Numbered from the stretch's first letter, positions 13,359-22,392 are shown. The stretch is 64,000 bases of DNA from Bryobacteraceae bacterium (GCA_025055455.1 JANWXD010000013.1:35603-99602); one strand, 5' to 3'. The notes: a model not told the origin generated them from the sequence alone. Program-made: numbers and translations.

Positions 13359-14669
13359 ATGGCGAATTCGAAGGATTTGAAACCGAAACAGCGTCTGGGC
13401 CAGAAACCCGTTTCGCGGGCCCGTAAGGCGGCGGGCTGGTCCCTCGGCGTGGCGCTGCTCGGCGGCGCCGTATACGCGGCCTACCGTTCCACAGCCCCGA
13501 CAGTGGTGGAGGTGCCTGTGGCGCGTGTGCAGCGGGGGGAGTTTGTCCTCGCCGTCCGCACGCGGGGGGAAATCCGCAGCACGCGCTCGGTGATCCTGAC
13601 GGCGCCGCAAGTACCGGATCCTCGGATCGTGCGGCTCGCCGAGTCGGGCAAGCCGATCAAGAAAGGCGATGTGGTTGTCGAGTTCGACACCGCCGCGCAG
13701 GAGCAGTACTACCTGGAGCGGGCCACGCGAGTCCGCACGGCCGAAAGCGAGATCGTGCAAACCAAGGCCGCCCACCGGATCGTGAACGAAACGGACGGCC
13801 TGAACCTGATGACCGCAGAGTACAACGTCGAGCGGGCCAAGCTGGAGGCCAGCAAGGCGGAGATTCTCTCGGAGATCGAGGGGGCCAAGAACCGGATCAA
13901 CGTCGGCATCTCCGAAGGCGAGCTCAACCAGGTCAAGACCACGATCAAGGCTCACAAGGTCACGCAGGAAGCGGACTTGGAACGGCTCGAGGAGTCCAAG
14001 CAGAAAACCATCCGCGACATGGAACGCGCCAAGGGATACCTCTCCAAGATGGTCATCCGCGCGCCGATTGACGGAATCGTCAACATTCTGCCCAACTTCC
14101 GCTCGGGCGGTTCCTTCGGGCAGATGCCGCCGCCCTTCAAGGAGGGCGACCGCGCCTGGACCGGGGCGGCTATCGCCGAAATTCCGGATCTCTCCGAGAT
14201 GCGCATCGAGCTGAAGCTGGAAGAGGTGGACCGAGGCAAGCTCAAATTGGGCCAGCTGGTTCGAATTCGCGTGGACGCCATCCCCGACAGGGAATTCACG
14301 GCGGAACTGGATTGGATCAGCCCGATTGCGACTCTTCAGTTTCGCGGTTGGCGCGAAGCCGACCGGCTGTTTCCAGCCTACGCGACGCTCAAAAATCTGG
14401 ATCCGCGACTGCGCCCCGGCATGAGCGCCACTGCCGAGATCATCCTCGAAAGTCAGTCCAACGTGCTTCTGATCCCCGTGCGGGCCAGCTTCCTGCGGGC
14501 GGGCAAGCCCACGGTGTGGGTCCAGACGGGAGAGAAGTTTGCCTTGCGCACCATCGAGGTGGGCAAGCGCAACGAGGAGAACGTGGTCGTCTTGAAGGGG
14601 CTGCGCGAAGGAGAAGTGGTGGCCCTGGAGGATCCCGACGAGGCGGCGCGCCGGGCACGGAAATTGTAG
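13359..14669 (+). CDS. HlyD/MacA-type periplasmic adaptor B
   Basis: 436 residues from ATG 13359, 7 bases after adaptor A and with GGAAAGG as ribosome-binding site. One membrane anchor near residues 26-43, lipoyl half (K-K-G-D-V-V-V-E-F-D), an alpha-helical hairpin of about 120 residues, the second lipoyl half (V-I-R-A-P-I-D-G-I-V) and a beta-barrel/membrane-proximal region ending A-L-E-D-P-D. Typical adaptor length and no large insertion, unlike its two neighbours. Expected to assemble with the permease and TolC-like protein downstream. Why the operon encodes three different adaptors is unclear; adaptors are trimeric/hexameric rings, so a mixed ring or sequential use is possible. Confidence 0.9.
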   Translation: MANSKDLKPKQRLGQKPVSRARKAAGWSLGVALLGGAVYAAYRSTAPTVVEVPVARVQRGEFVLAVRTRGEIRSTRSVILTAPQVPDPRIVRLAESGKPIKKGDVVVEFDTAAQEQYYLERATRVRTAESEIVQTKAAHRIVNETDGLNLMTAEYNVERAKLEASKAEILSEIEGAKNRINVGISEGELNQVKTTIKAHKVTQEADLERLEESKQKTIRDMERAKGYLSKMVIRAPIDGIVNILPNFRSGGSFGQMPPPFKEGDRAWTGAAIAEIPDLSEMRIELKLEEVDRGKLKLGQLVRIRVDAIPDREFTAELDWISPIATLQFRGWREADRLFPAYATLKNLDPRLRPGMSATAEIILESQSNVLLIPVRASFLRAGKPTVWVQTGEKFALRTIEVGKRNEENVVVLKGLREGEVVALEDPDEAARRARKL

Positions 14670-14685
14670 GAGAGCGGGAACGAGC

Positions 14686-16617
14686 ATGAAGAAATGGATC
14701 TTTCGAGGCGCGATGGCGGCGCTGGTCGGGCTGGCGGTATGGGCAGCCTACTGGTTCGTCAAGAGAATTCCCCAGCGCCAGGAGCACATTCCCACCACCC
14801 GCGTGCGGCAAGGGGACTTGGTCATCCGCGCGTTCACGCGCGGCGAGTTACGGGCGGTGCGTTCGGAGACCCTGGTGGCGCCGAACCTGTTCGGTACCGT
14901 GCAGGTCACCAAGCTGGCGCCCCTGGGCGCGTTTGCCCGCGAGAAAGACCTGATTGTCGAGTTCGACGACTCCGAGGTGCGCTCGCGGCTGGAAGAAAAG
15001 CAGCTCGAACTCGAACAGATCGAGGAGCAGATCAAGAAAGCACAGGCGGAACTGGCGATCCGCAACAACCAGGACCAGGTGGACCTGCTCCAGGCCCGCT
15101 ACGCGGTGCGTCGCGCCGAGCTGGAGGTCAAGCGCAACGAGCTGCTTTCGGCCATTGACGCCCGCAAGAATCTGCTGAACCTGGAAGAGGCGCGCCGCCG
15201 TCTCAAGCAGCTCGAGGTGGACATCAAATCCCGGCGCGAACAGTCCGAGGCCGAGCTGGCCGTGCTGCGCGAGCAGCGCAACCGGGCCTTGGTCGAGCTC
15301 AACCGGGAGCGGATGCGCCTGAGCCAGACTAAGCTGCTGGCCTCCATGAGCGGTTTGGTGGCGATCCGTCAGAACATTTTCGGCGGCATGCGGATGTTCG
15401 GCGCGCAGGTGCCGGACATCCGCGAAGGCGACCAGGTGCAGCCGGGCATGCCCGTGGCCGACGTGCTCGATCTCTCGGAATTGGAAGTGGTGGCGAAGGT
15501 CGGCGAACTGGATCGGGCCAACCTGCGCGAGGGCCAGGACGTGATCATTCAATTGGATGCCTTGGCCGGAAAGAAGCTCCAGGGCAAGATCAAGAGCCTG
15601 AGCGGAACCGCCAGTGCGAACGTCTTCTCGGGCGATCCGGCGAAGAAATTTGACGTCACCTTTTCCGTAGACATGAAGGAACTGCTCAGCGCGGTGGGCG
15701 CCACGCCGGAACAAATCCGGCGCGTTATGGAAACGGCCGAGCGCAACCGCAAAAAACCGGTCGCCCAGGTGCAGACCGCCAGCTTTGGCTCAGCCGGAGG
15801 CTTTCCGGCTATGGCCGTCATCGGCGGCGCCGGCGGCTTCGGCCCGCCTGCGGGGCTGGGAAGTGGGGCGTCCCAGGGCGGCGAGCAGGGCGAAGGGGCG
15901 CCGGAGGGCCGTCGCCGGGGCGGCTTCGGCGGCGGCTTTTTCGGCCAGCTCTCAGAAGAAGACCGTCGCAAGATCCGCGAGGCCATCGAGAAGGCGCTCG
16001 GCGGGCGCAGCATGCAAGATCTCAGCCCCGAGGAGAGACAGAAGATTTTTGCGGAGCTGCGCCAGAAGTTTCAGCTCCCCGGACCGGGCCAGGGACAAAG
16101 CGGGGCTCCCGGACCGGTCGCGGGGCTGCCGAGCTTCGGGCTGCGTCCGCCGGGCGCCCCGGGAGCGGCACAGGGCGGCCGCGAGGGCGGCGAGGGCAGG
16201 ATGTTTGGCTTTGGAGGTCCCACAGGGCCGTTCACGGAAAAAGAACTCGCCGAGGCCAAGCTGCCGCCCCCGCCCGACGAGGACAGTCAGCTCGAAGTGT
16301 TGTTGCGCCCTGGCTTGCTGGCGGACGTGGAGATCATCGTGGAGAAGATCCCTAACGCCATTCATGTCCCCGCGCAGGCGGTTTTCGAGAAAGAAGGCAA
16401 GCCCGTGGTGTACGTCAAGGTCGGCGAGCGTTTCGAGCCCCGATTCGTCAAATTCAGCAAACGCAGCGAGTCGGCAATTGTGGTCGCCGAGGGGTTGAAG
16501 CCTGGAGAAATCATCGCCCTGGCCGACCCGTTCGCCAAGCCCGGGCAAAAGAAAGAAGAAAAACCGGCCGCAGGCCCGAATCCAATGGGCGGCGTGGGCC
16601 CCGGGCCGCGGACCTGA
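14686..16617 (+). CDS. HlyD/MacA-type periplasmic adaptor C with large insertion containing LTxxQ-like helices
   Basis: 643 residues from ATG 14686, with a near-perfect AGGAG upstream. Membrane anchor about 7-24, lipoyl half (K-D-L-I-V-E-F-D-D), very charged coiled-coil hairpin (about 97-215), second lipoyl half and beta-barrel. The barrel domain is interrupted between about residues 336 and 533 by roughly 200 residues of Gly/Pro/Gln-rich sequence. Within the insertion lie three short charged helices beginning T-P-E-Q-I-R-R, S-E-E-D-R-R-K-I and S-P-E-E-R-Q-K-I. These resemble the LTxxQ-type helices of Spy/CpxP periplasmic chaperones. The domain then resumes at S-Q-L-E-V-L-L-R-P-G. Followed by the permease after 39 bases. 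Confidence 0.9.
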   Translation: MKKWIFRGAMAALVGLAVWAAYWFVKRIPQRQEHIPTTRVRQGDLVIRAFTRGELRAVRSETLVAPNLFGTVQVTKLAPLGAFAREKDLIVEFDDSEVRSRLEEKQLELEQIEEQIKKAQAELAIRNNQDQVDLLQARYAVRRAELEVKRNELLSAIDARKNLLNLEEARRRLKQLEVDIKSRREQSEAELAVLREQRNRALVELNRERMRLSQTKLLASMSGLVAIRQNIFGGMRMFGAQVPDIREGDQVQPGMPVADVLDLSELEVVAKVGELDRANLREGQDVIIQLDALAGKKLQGKIKSLSGTASANVFSGDPAKKFDVTFSVDMKELLSAVGATPEQIRRVMETAERNRKKPVAQVQTASFGSAGGFPAMAVIGGAGGFGPPAGLGSGASQGGEQGEGAPEGRRRGGFGGGFFGQLSEEDRRKIREAIEKALGGRSMQDLSPEERQKIFAELRQKFQLPGPGQGQSGAPGPVAGLPSFGLRPPGAPGAAQGGREGGEGRMFGFGGPTGPFTEKELAEAKLPPPPDEDSQLEVLLRPGLLADVEIIVEKIPNAIHVPAQAVFEKEGKPVVYVKVGERFEPRFVKFSKRSESAIVVAEGLKPGEIIALADPFAKPGQKKEEKPAAGPNPMGGVGPGPRT

Positions 16618-16656
16618 GGCGCTCCCACTGACATGGCGCAAGGAAGGTGACATCAG

Positions 16657-17913
16657 ATGTCGGGTCTCAGCAGTTACCTGCCCGAAATTTACATGGGCCT
16701 TTCCAGCCTCCTGGTGCACAAGCTCCGCAGCTTGCTCACCATGCTGGGCATGATTTTCGGCGTCGGCGCCGTGGTGGCGATGCTCTCCATCACTGCCGGG
16801 GCCCAGCGGGAGATGATCAGCTTCATTGACCTGCTGGGAGTGAACAACATCATTGTGGAAGCGCGGGAGGCCGTGGACCGCAACGAGCTCCAGGCCCGGC
16901 GCCAGATTTCCCCCGGCCTCACGTTCCGCGATTTCCGCGCCATTGCGGAAAACGTCCAAGGTCTGGAGGCGCTCACGCCGCGGAAGCGTTTCAAACCGAC
17001 CAAGGTGTTGCCCAAGACCACCCAGGAGCCTCCGCTGCTGATCGGGGTGCTGCCCAATTTCATGCAGATCAATAACCTCACGGTCGTGGAGGGGCGCTTC
17101 TTCACGGAGGAGGAGAACCTGCAATCGGCGCCCGTGTGTGTGCTGGGCGAGTCGGCCAAGATCAACCTTCTGGGCTACGACCGCGCCGTGGGCAAGTACG
17201 TCAAGGTGAACAACGTCTGGCTCCAAGTGATCGGCGTGCTGGCCCATCAGGCCACGGCGGACACCGAGATCGAGGGTCTGGAAGCGGTCAACCGCAACAA
17301 CATGATCATCGCCCCGCTCAACACCGTTATGCGCCGTTTCGAGGATTCCAACAGCTTCCTCAAAGACGAAATCGACGGCATTTACATGCGCGTGCGCCCG
17401 GGGACGGATTCGATCGAAACGGCCAACATCGTCCGCGCCATCCTGACGGCGACGCACAAAGATGCTGGAGACTTCACGGTGGTGGTCCCGGCCGGGCTCT
17501 TAGAAGAGCGGCGACGCACGCAGTTCATCTTCGAAGTGGTGATGATTTGCATTGCGGGCATCTCGCTGTTGGTGGGCGGTATCGGCATCATGAACATCAT
17601 GCTCGCCACGGTGCTGGAACGGACGCGGGAGATCGGCATCCGGCGCGCCATCGGCGCCCGGCAGTCCGACATCGTCCGCCAGTTCCTGACGGAGGCGGTG
17701 ATGATCTCGATCCTGGGCGGTTTGATCGGGATTGCGTTTGGGTTCACGTTGTCCCGCGTCATTGCCGCGGCGGCCGGCTGGTCCACGGTCGTCACGGCGA
17801 CTTCGATCGCGGTTGCCTTCGGCGTTTCGGTCTTCATTGGCTTGCTGTTCGGGATCTATCCGGCAGTTCAGGCCGCGAAATTGGACCCCATCGAAGCGAT
17901 TCGCTACGAGTAA
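16657..17913 (+). CDS. FtsX/MacB-type ABC transporter permease (no fused ATPase)
   Basis: 418 residues; ATG 16657 preceded by AAGGAAGGTGA. N-terminal transmembrane helix (about 26-46), a large periplasmic domain of the MacB type (about 50-290), then three transmembrane helices (about 295-317, 350-370, 385-405). The conserved block G-I-G-I-M-N-I-M-L followed by E-R-T-R-E-I-G-I-R-R-A-I-G-A is the MacB/FtsX signature, and the protein ends D-P-I-E-A-I-R-Y-E as the family does. Type VII ABC permeases transmit force rather than form a channel and need a separate ATPase; none is encoded in this operon or elsewhere in the window. It probably works with the upstream adaptors and the downstream TolC-like protein. 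Confidence 0.93.
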   Translation: MSGLSSYLPEIYMGLSSLLVHKLRSLLTMLGMIFGVGAVVAMLSITAGAQREMISFIDLLGVNNIIVEAREAVDRNELQARRQISPGLTFRDFRAIAENVQGLEALTPRKRFKPTKVLPKTTQEPPLLIGVLPNFMQINNLTVVEGRFFTEEENLQSAPVCVLGESAKINLLGYDRAVGKYVKVNNVWLQVIGVLAHQATADTEIEGLEAVNRNNMIIAPLNTVMRRFEDSNSFLKDEIDGIYMRVRPGTDSIETANIVRAILTATHKDAGDFTVVVPAGLLEERRRTQFIFEVVMICIAGISLLVGGIGIMNIMLATVLERTREIGIRRAIGARQSDIVRQFLTEAVMISILGGLIGIAFGFTLSRVIAAAAGWSTVVTATSIAVAFGVSVFIGLLFGIYPAVQAAKLDPIEAIRYE

Positions 17914-17922
17914 CTCACGAAT

Positions 17923-19575
17923 ATGAAACCGAGTTGGATTCTCACAGGATTCCTTTGCGCGGGCGCGGCTTGGGCGCAGGAGGCGCCGGTGTTCCCGCGT
18001 CCCGCGTACTTCCGGCAGCATTTCAGCACGCCATCGATGCGCGTGGAGCTCCAGCCGCCGGCGCGCCTGGCCGACTTCCTCGTGGACGGCAAGCTCGAAC
18101 TCTCGCTGCGCTCCTACCTGGAACTGGTACTGGCCAACAACACGGACATCGCCATCCAGAAATTGTCGGTGGAAGTGCCGAGGAACGCCGTGACACGCGC
18201 GTTCGGCCGCTTCGATCCCACGCTGACCGCCAGCTTCAACAGCACGCGCACGAAATCCCCCGCAAGCGACGTGCTGGCCGGCGCCGCCACGCTCAGCCAG
18301 TTGAACCAGCCCGCCAACTTCAGCTACCAGCAGGTGCTCGAGACCGGCACGCAGTTCAACGTGGGCTTCTTCGCCAGCAAGAACTCCACCAACAGCGCCT
18401 TCCAAACCTTCAATCCGGCGCTCAACGCGCGCCTGACGTTCGGCTTCACTCAACCCTTGCTGCGGGGCCGCGGGGCGTACGTCACGCGGCTGCCCATCCT
18501 GATCGCCCGCAGCCGCCTGCGTAGCGCGGAGCACAATCTGCGCGACCAGCTTCTGCGGCTGCTGACCGTAGCCGAAAACGCGTATTGGGACGTGGTGGGA
18601 GCGCGCGAGAACGTCCTGGTTCAGGAACAAGCCGTCGCGCTTCGCGCCGAGGCTTTGAAGATCGCCCAGCGGGAACTCGAGCTGGGCGCGCTGTCCCCGC
18701 TGGACATCTACCAGCCGCAAGCCGATTACGCCTCGGCCCAGATCCAGCTCTCGCAGGCCAAGTACCGGCTGGCCCAGCTCGAAGATGCGCTGCGGAAGCA
18801 GATCGGCGCGGATCTGGATCCCCAGTTCCGGAACGTCCCCATCGTGCTGACGGAAACCGTTCTCCCGCCGGCCGACACGGCCACGTTCGACCGGGAAGCG
18901 CTGGTCGAGAAAGCGCTGGCCATGCGGCCCGACCTGCTCGCGGCCCGGGAGAACCTGCTCACCGACGACATGAACATTCGCGCCGCCGCCGACGCGCTGC
19001 GGCCCGATCTGTCCCTTACCGCCAGCTACGCCTCGTCCGGTCGCGGGGGACCGTTCTACCGACGCACGAACGTCTTCGGGCCGGAGGGTCCGGTAGGCAC
19101 GGTCGTCACCGTGATCCCGGGCGGTTTCGGGGACGCGCTCAGTCAGCTGTTCAACTTCAACTTTCCCACCTACACCTTCGGCCTGACGCTGCGGCTTCCG
19201 ATTCGGGACCGCACGGCCTCCGCCAACCTCGCCGACGCTCTCGTACAGAAGCGCCTGGATGCGCTGCGCGTCCGCAGCCTGGAGCAGAACGTTCGGCTGG
19301 AAGTGCTCAACGCCATCAGTCAGGTGGAGTCCAGCCGGGAGGCCGTCAAGCTGGCTCAGGTAGCGCGAGACCTCGCGCAGAAGAACCTGGAGGCCGAGCA
19401 GAAAAAGTACGAGCTGGGCACGACGGTGCTGTTTTTCGTCCTGGACGCGCAGACCCGTCTGACGACGGCCCAGTCGCGGTTGCTCACCGAGTCCATCAAC
19501 TATCGCCGAAACTTGCTGAACCTGCTGCGCGTCACCGGCGAACTGCTGGAACAGCGAGGCATCGCGGTACAATAG
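17923..19575 (+). CDS. TolC-family outer-membrane efflux protein
   Basis: 550 residues from ATG 17923, 9 bases after the permease. A signal peptide is clear (about residues 1-19, cleavage near A-W-A-Q). Two outer-membrane-efflux repeats are visible: L-S-L-R-S-Y-L-E-L-V-L-A-N-N and A-E-N-A-Y-W-D-V-V-G-A-R-E-N in the first half, and F-D-R-E-A-L-V-E-K-A-L-A-M-R-P-D-L in the second, each with long amphipathic helices. It should form the trimeric outer-membrane duct for the adaptor/permease complex encoded upstream. Last gene of the operon; mutL follows after 45 bases, with its own -10-like element inside the 3' end of this gene. Confidence 0.92.
   Translation: MKPSWILTGFLCAGAAWAQEAPVFPRPAYFRQHFSTPSMRVELQPPARLADFLVDGKLELSLRSYLELVLANNTDIAIQKLSVEVPRNAVTRAFGRFDPTLTASFNSTRTKSPASDVLAGAATLSQLNQPANFSYQQVLETGTQFNVGFFASKNSTNSAFQTFNPALNARLTFGFTQPLLRGRGAYVTRLPILIARSRLRSAEHNLRDQLLRLLTVAENAYWDVVGARENVLVQEQAVALRAEALKIAQRELELGALSPLDIYQPQADYASAQIQLSQAKYRLAQLEDALRKQIGADLDPQFRNVPIVLTETVLPPADTATFDREALVEKALAMRPDLLAARENLLTDDMNIRAAADALRPDLSLTASYASSGRGGPFYRRTNVFGPEGPVGTVVTVIPGGFGDALSQLFNFNFPTYTFGLTLRLPIRDRTASANLADALVQKRLDALRVRSLEQNVRLEVLNAISQVESSREAVKLAQVARDLAQKNLEAEQKKYELGTTVLFFVLDAQTRLTTAQSRLLTESINYRRNLLNLLRVTGELLEQRGIAVQ
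19568..19573 (+). promoter_or_regulatory. TACAAT -10-like element before mutL
   Basis: TACAAT (5 of 6) spans the last codons of the TolC-like gene, 47 bases before the mutL ATG. No clear -35. A GC hairpin CGCCCC-7 bases-GGGGCG (19589-19607) lies between it and mutL and would fold in the mutL leader; that hairpin could alternatively end the efflux operon transcript. Confidence 0.3.
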
Positions 19576-19620
19576 GCCCATTGGACTGCGCCCCGTGCGC
19601 GGGGGCGGGGCCCGGGGCTG

Positions 19621-21555
19621 ATGGGTCTCATCCGCATACTTCCGGACCAGGTCGTCAACCAGATCGCCGCTGGCGAAGTGGTCGAACGGCCGGTCTCCGT
19701 GGTCAAGGAGCTGCTGGAGAACGCCTTGGACGCCGGCGCCACCGAGCTGCGCGTGGACATCGAGGCGGGGGGCCGCCGTCTGATCCGTGTCGCCGACAAC
19801 GGCTGCGGCATGATGCACGACGATGCGCTGCTGGCCTTCGAGCGCCATGCCACCAGCAAGTTGCGCGACGTCAAGGACTTGCTTGCCGTCGGGACGCTGG
19901 GGTTCCGCGGCGAAGCGCTTCCCTCGATTGCGGCCGTCTCCCGTGTGGTTCTCGAAACCCGCTGGGCCGAGGAACGCACCGGGACGCGCGTCGAAATCGC
20001 CGGCGGCAAGATGCTCCGCGTCGAAGAGGCCGCCATCCCGGGGGGCACCACTGTCACGGTGCGGGATCTGTTCTTCAACGTGCCGGCGCGCAAGAAGTTC
20101 CTGCGGTCCGAACCGACGGAAACCGCGCACGTGGCGTCCCTGGTGACGCACTACAGCCTGGCTCATCCCGACAAGACGTTTTTCTTCCGCCACGACTCGC
20201 GGGAGCTGCTCCACGTCACCCCCGTCGAGACGCTCCGCGAGCGCGTCTATCAGGTCTTCGGCAGCCAGACGCTCGAGGAACTGGTCGACTTGGGCTGCCG
20301 GGAGCGGGTGCTGGAGGCGGCCTCCGCCGAGAGCCCTCAGTCCGGGCACATGCGCCGTGTCTTCCGCCTGCGCGGCTTTGTGTCGCGGCCCCAAGTGCAA
20401 AAGTCGAATCGCAACTCCATCTTTTTGTTCGTCAATCGCCGGCTGATCCGTGACCGGCTCCTGCTGCACGCGCTTTCGGCCGCCTATCACAACCTCCTTC
20501 CGCCGGGCGCTTTCCCGTTTGCGCTGCTGTTTCTGGAATGCGACCTCGAAGAAGTGGATGTGAACGTGCACCCGTCAAAAACGGAGGTGCGCTTCCGCCA
20601 GGGCACCTTCGTGCACGACTTCGTGCGGGATGCGGTCCGTGAGGCGCTCGTGGAATCCCGGCCGGTATCCAGTTTGTCCCTCCGGCCCGGCCCGCAGCCC
20701 GCGGCACAGCTGCCTTATTCGGAGTTCACGCAGCAGATCGAGAATCAAGCGTGGCTGGGGGCACTTCCGGAAGCGCCTCCCGCGAACCCGGAAGGGCTGC
20801 CGCCCTTCACGCTGCGGCCTACGGCGGCCCCAGCCCTGCGGCTCGATTTCGGCCCGGACGCTTCGCCCGAACCCATACCGGTTGCCCCGCCGGCGGGCCT
20901 CAAGCTTCCGGTTCCCGATACGCACCGCGGATCGCCCGCCGACCTCGACCTCTCTGCCGCCGCGACGTTGGATGCTTTGCGAGACCTCCGCCCCCTTGGG
21001 CAGCTCCACGATAGCTTCATCGTGGCGGCCGGCCGCGACGGCTTGTGGCTGATTGACCAGCACGTGGCCCACGAACGGATTCTCTTCGAGAAGCTGCTGC
21101 GCGAGCAGGCTGCCGGCGAGCTCGAAACGCAGCGCCTGCTGCTTCCCGTGCTCGTGGAGCTGACCCCAGGGCAGTATGCCGAATACGCGCGCATCGCCAG
21201 CGAACTGGAGGCCAGCGGCTTCGAGACCGAGCCGTTCGGCCCGCGCACCATTGCCGTCAAGACGGCTCCGGCGGGCCTGGCGGCCGGCGACGTTGAACAG
21301 GTCATTTTCGAAATTCTGGAAGTGGCTGAGCGGGAACTGCGGCGCGTTTCTTTAGGTGATCTGCGCCGCGCCATGGCGGCCTCGATCGCCTGCCGCGCTG
21401 CCATCAAGATCAACACGCGGCTGGAGCCGGCAAAGATCCAGTGGCTGCTCGAAGAACTGGCACGGACCGAGTGCCCCATGAGCTGCCCGCACGGTCGGCC
21501 CATCGCCTTGCGCTACTCCACCCGCGAGATCCTGCGCGCGTTCCAGCGAATCTAG
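19621..21555 (+). CDS. mutL: DNA mismatch repair protein MutL
   Basis: GHKL ATPase that couples mismatch recognition by MutS to strand incision. 644 residues. N-terminal ATPase motifs: V-N-Q-I-A-A-G-E-V-V-E-R-P, the catalytic glutamate in E-N-A-L-D-A-G (E33), D-N-G-C-G-M at 59-64 and G-F-R-G-E-A-L-P-S-I. A proline-rich linker of about 120 residues precedes the C-terminal dimerisation domain. That domain holds D-Q-H-V-A-H-E-R-I-L-F-E from residue 479 (the DQHA-x2-E-x4-E endonuclease motif with A replaced by V), A-C-R-A-A-I-K and C-P-H-G-R-P. The protein is therefore probably a nicking-competent MutL, as expected for bacteria without MutH. mutS is not in the window. Confidence 0.96.
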   Translation: MGLIRILPDQVVNQIAAGEVVERPVSVVKELLENALDAGATELRVDIEAGGRRLIRVADNGCGMMHDDALLAFERHATSKLRDVKDLLAVGTLGFRGEALPSIAAVSRVVLETRWAEERTGTRVEIAGGKMLRVEEAAIPGGTTVTVRDLFFNVPARKKFLRSEPTETAHVASLVTHYSLAHPDKTFFFRHDSRELLHVTPVETLRERVYQVFGSQTLEELVDLGCRERVLEAASAESPQSGHMRRVFRLRGFVSRPQVQKSNRNSIFLFVNRRLIRDRLLLHALSAAYHNLLPPGAFPFALLFLECDLEEVDVNVHPSKTEVRFRQGTFVHDFVRDAVREALVESRPVSSLSLRPGPQPAAQLPYSEFTQQIENQAWLGALPEAPPANPEGLPPFTLRPTAAPALRLDFGPDASPEPIPVAPPAGLKLPVPDTHRGSPADLDLSAAATLDALRDLRPLGQLHDSFIVAAGRDGLWLIDQHVAHERILFEKLLREQAAGELETQRLLLPVLVELTPGQYAEYARIASELEASGFETEPFGPRTIAVKTAPAGLAAGDVEQVIFEILEVAERELRRVSLGDLRRAMAASIACRAAIKINTRLEPAKIQWLLEELARTECPMSCPHGRPIALRYSTREILRAFQRI

Positions 21556-21576
21556 GACGCTTCGGCTCCGGACCGC

Positions 21577-21604
21577 CGCGAGGCTCAGGGGCTCTTGCCT
21601 CGCG
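21577..21604. terminator. Hairpin between convergent mutL and Yip1 genes
   Basis: Perfect 8-bp inverted repeat CGCGAGGC / GCCTCGCG with a 12-base loop, 21 bases after the mutL stop. No U-tract on either side, so it is a weak terminator candidate that could serve both converging genes. Confidence 0.4.
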
Positions 21605-21605
21605 A

Positions 21606-21650
21606 CTGACCGCTGACTGCCGACCGCTGTTCGCGCACCACTGACTGCTC
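21606..21650. repeat. Short imperfect CTGAC/GACCGCTG repeats in the mutL-Yip1 gap
   Basis: CTGAC occurs at 21606, 21613 and 21641, and GACCGCTG at 21608 and 21622, giving a stuttering non-coding stretch just after the mutL hairpin and reaching the stop of the Yip1 gene. No function is evident; it may be replication slippage. Confidence 0.35.
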
Positions 21651-22383
21651 ACCCGAACGCTGCCGACCAGCCGGCCTTGATCAGCACGTAAACGGCCCAC
21701 GGTGCCATCACCAGCGCCAGCGCCCGTTGATACGAAACCCGCTTGGCAGCAGTCGAAAGGCCGAGAGCCAGCAGCAAGATCACCCAAATGCTCAGCAGAT
21801 CGAGCGATCCGGCGGCGGTGTAGAAGAATTTCGGTGTGGTGCCGGGATCGAGGTACGCCCCGAGGTTCAAGGGAACCGGATTTTGGAGATCGAAATCCTC
21901 AGGATTCTTGAACCGCATCACGATCATGGCCAGGACCGTTCCGAGGGCACCTGGCAGTGAGGCATAGGTCGCGATACTGAAGACTTGACGGAAGCGCAGC
22001 TCGGCCCCGGCAAGTCCATTGAAGATACCCAGCAGCACGACAGAGCTGATCAGGATCGAGACCACGACGCCCAGGACTGCTGCCGCATAGCCGAAACCGG
22101 CCGCAAACTGGACGGACTGTCCGATAACCTGCTCGCGCTGCTCGGGCGGCATCTGCTGGATCTGCTCGTTGGTTTCCAATTGCCGACGCATAAAGGTCTC
22201 CCAGCCCACCAGCCGGGAAAACATGACGATATAGGCGACCGACAAGGCGGTCATGAGGATCAATGGCGCCCACCAGCGCGGCCGGGCAGCCAGATCGGCA
22301 AACACCGGCTTTGGCTCCCAGAATACGCCCAAGAGCCGCTGCGGTTCGGTCAAGGAACGAGGTGCGGGTTCGGGGCTGGCCAT
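21649..22383 (-). CDS. Yip1-family integral membrane protein
   Basis: 244 residues, ATG at 22383. Begins with a proline-rich cytoplasmic stretch and the family-like L-L-G-V-F-W-E-P-K-P-V-F-A-D-L, then about five hydrophobic segments (roughly 40-58, 90-118, 122-155, 193-212, 218-238). The block between segments is rich in Q/E. Bacterial Yip1-domain proteins have no settled function; they are common in Acidobacteriota. A perfect TATAAT lies 9 bases upstream of the ATG with no ribosome-binding site, so a leaderless transcript is likely. Stands alone, convergent with mutL and divergent from the TPR gene. Confidence 0.7.
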   Translation of the reverse strand: MASPEPAPRSLTEPQRLLGVFWEPKPVFADLAARPRWWAPLILMTALSVAYIVMFSRLVGWETFMRRQLETNEQIQQMPPEQREQVIGQSVQFAAGFGYAAAVLGVVVSILISSVVLLGIFNGLAGAELRFRQVFSIATYASLPGALGTVLAMIVMRFKNPEDFDLQNPVPLNLGAYLDPGTTPKFFYTAAGSLDLLSIWVILLLALGLSTAAKRVSYQRALALVMAPWAVYVLIKAGWSAAFG

Positions 22384-22392
22384 GGCCCATTC

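Noticed and set aside
17500..20571. 1023-codon minus-strand opening
   Set aside because: It is antisense to the permease, TolC and mutL genes, all of which have strong family motifs on the plus strand. Long antisense frames are expected at this GC content.
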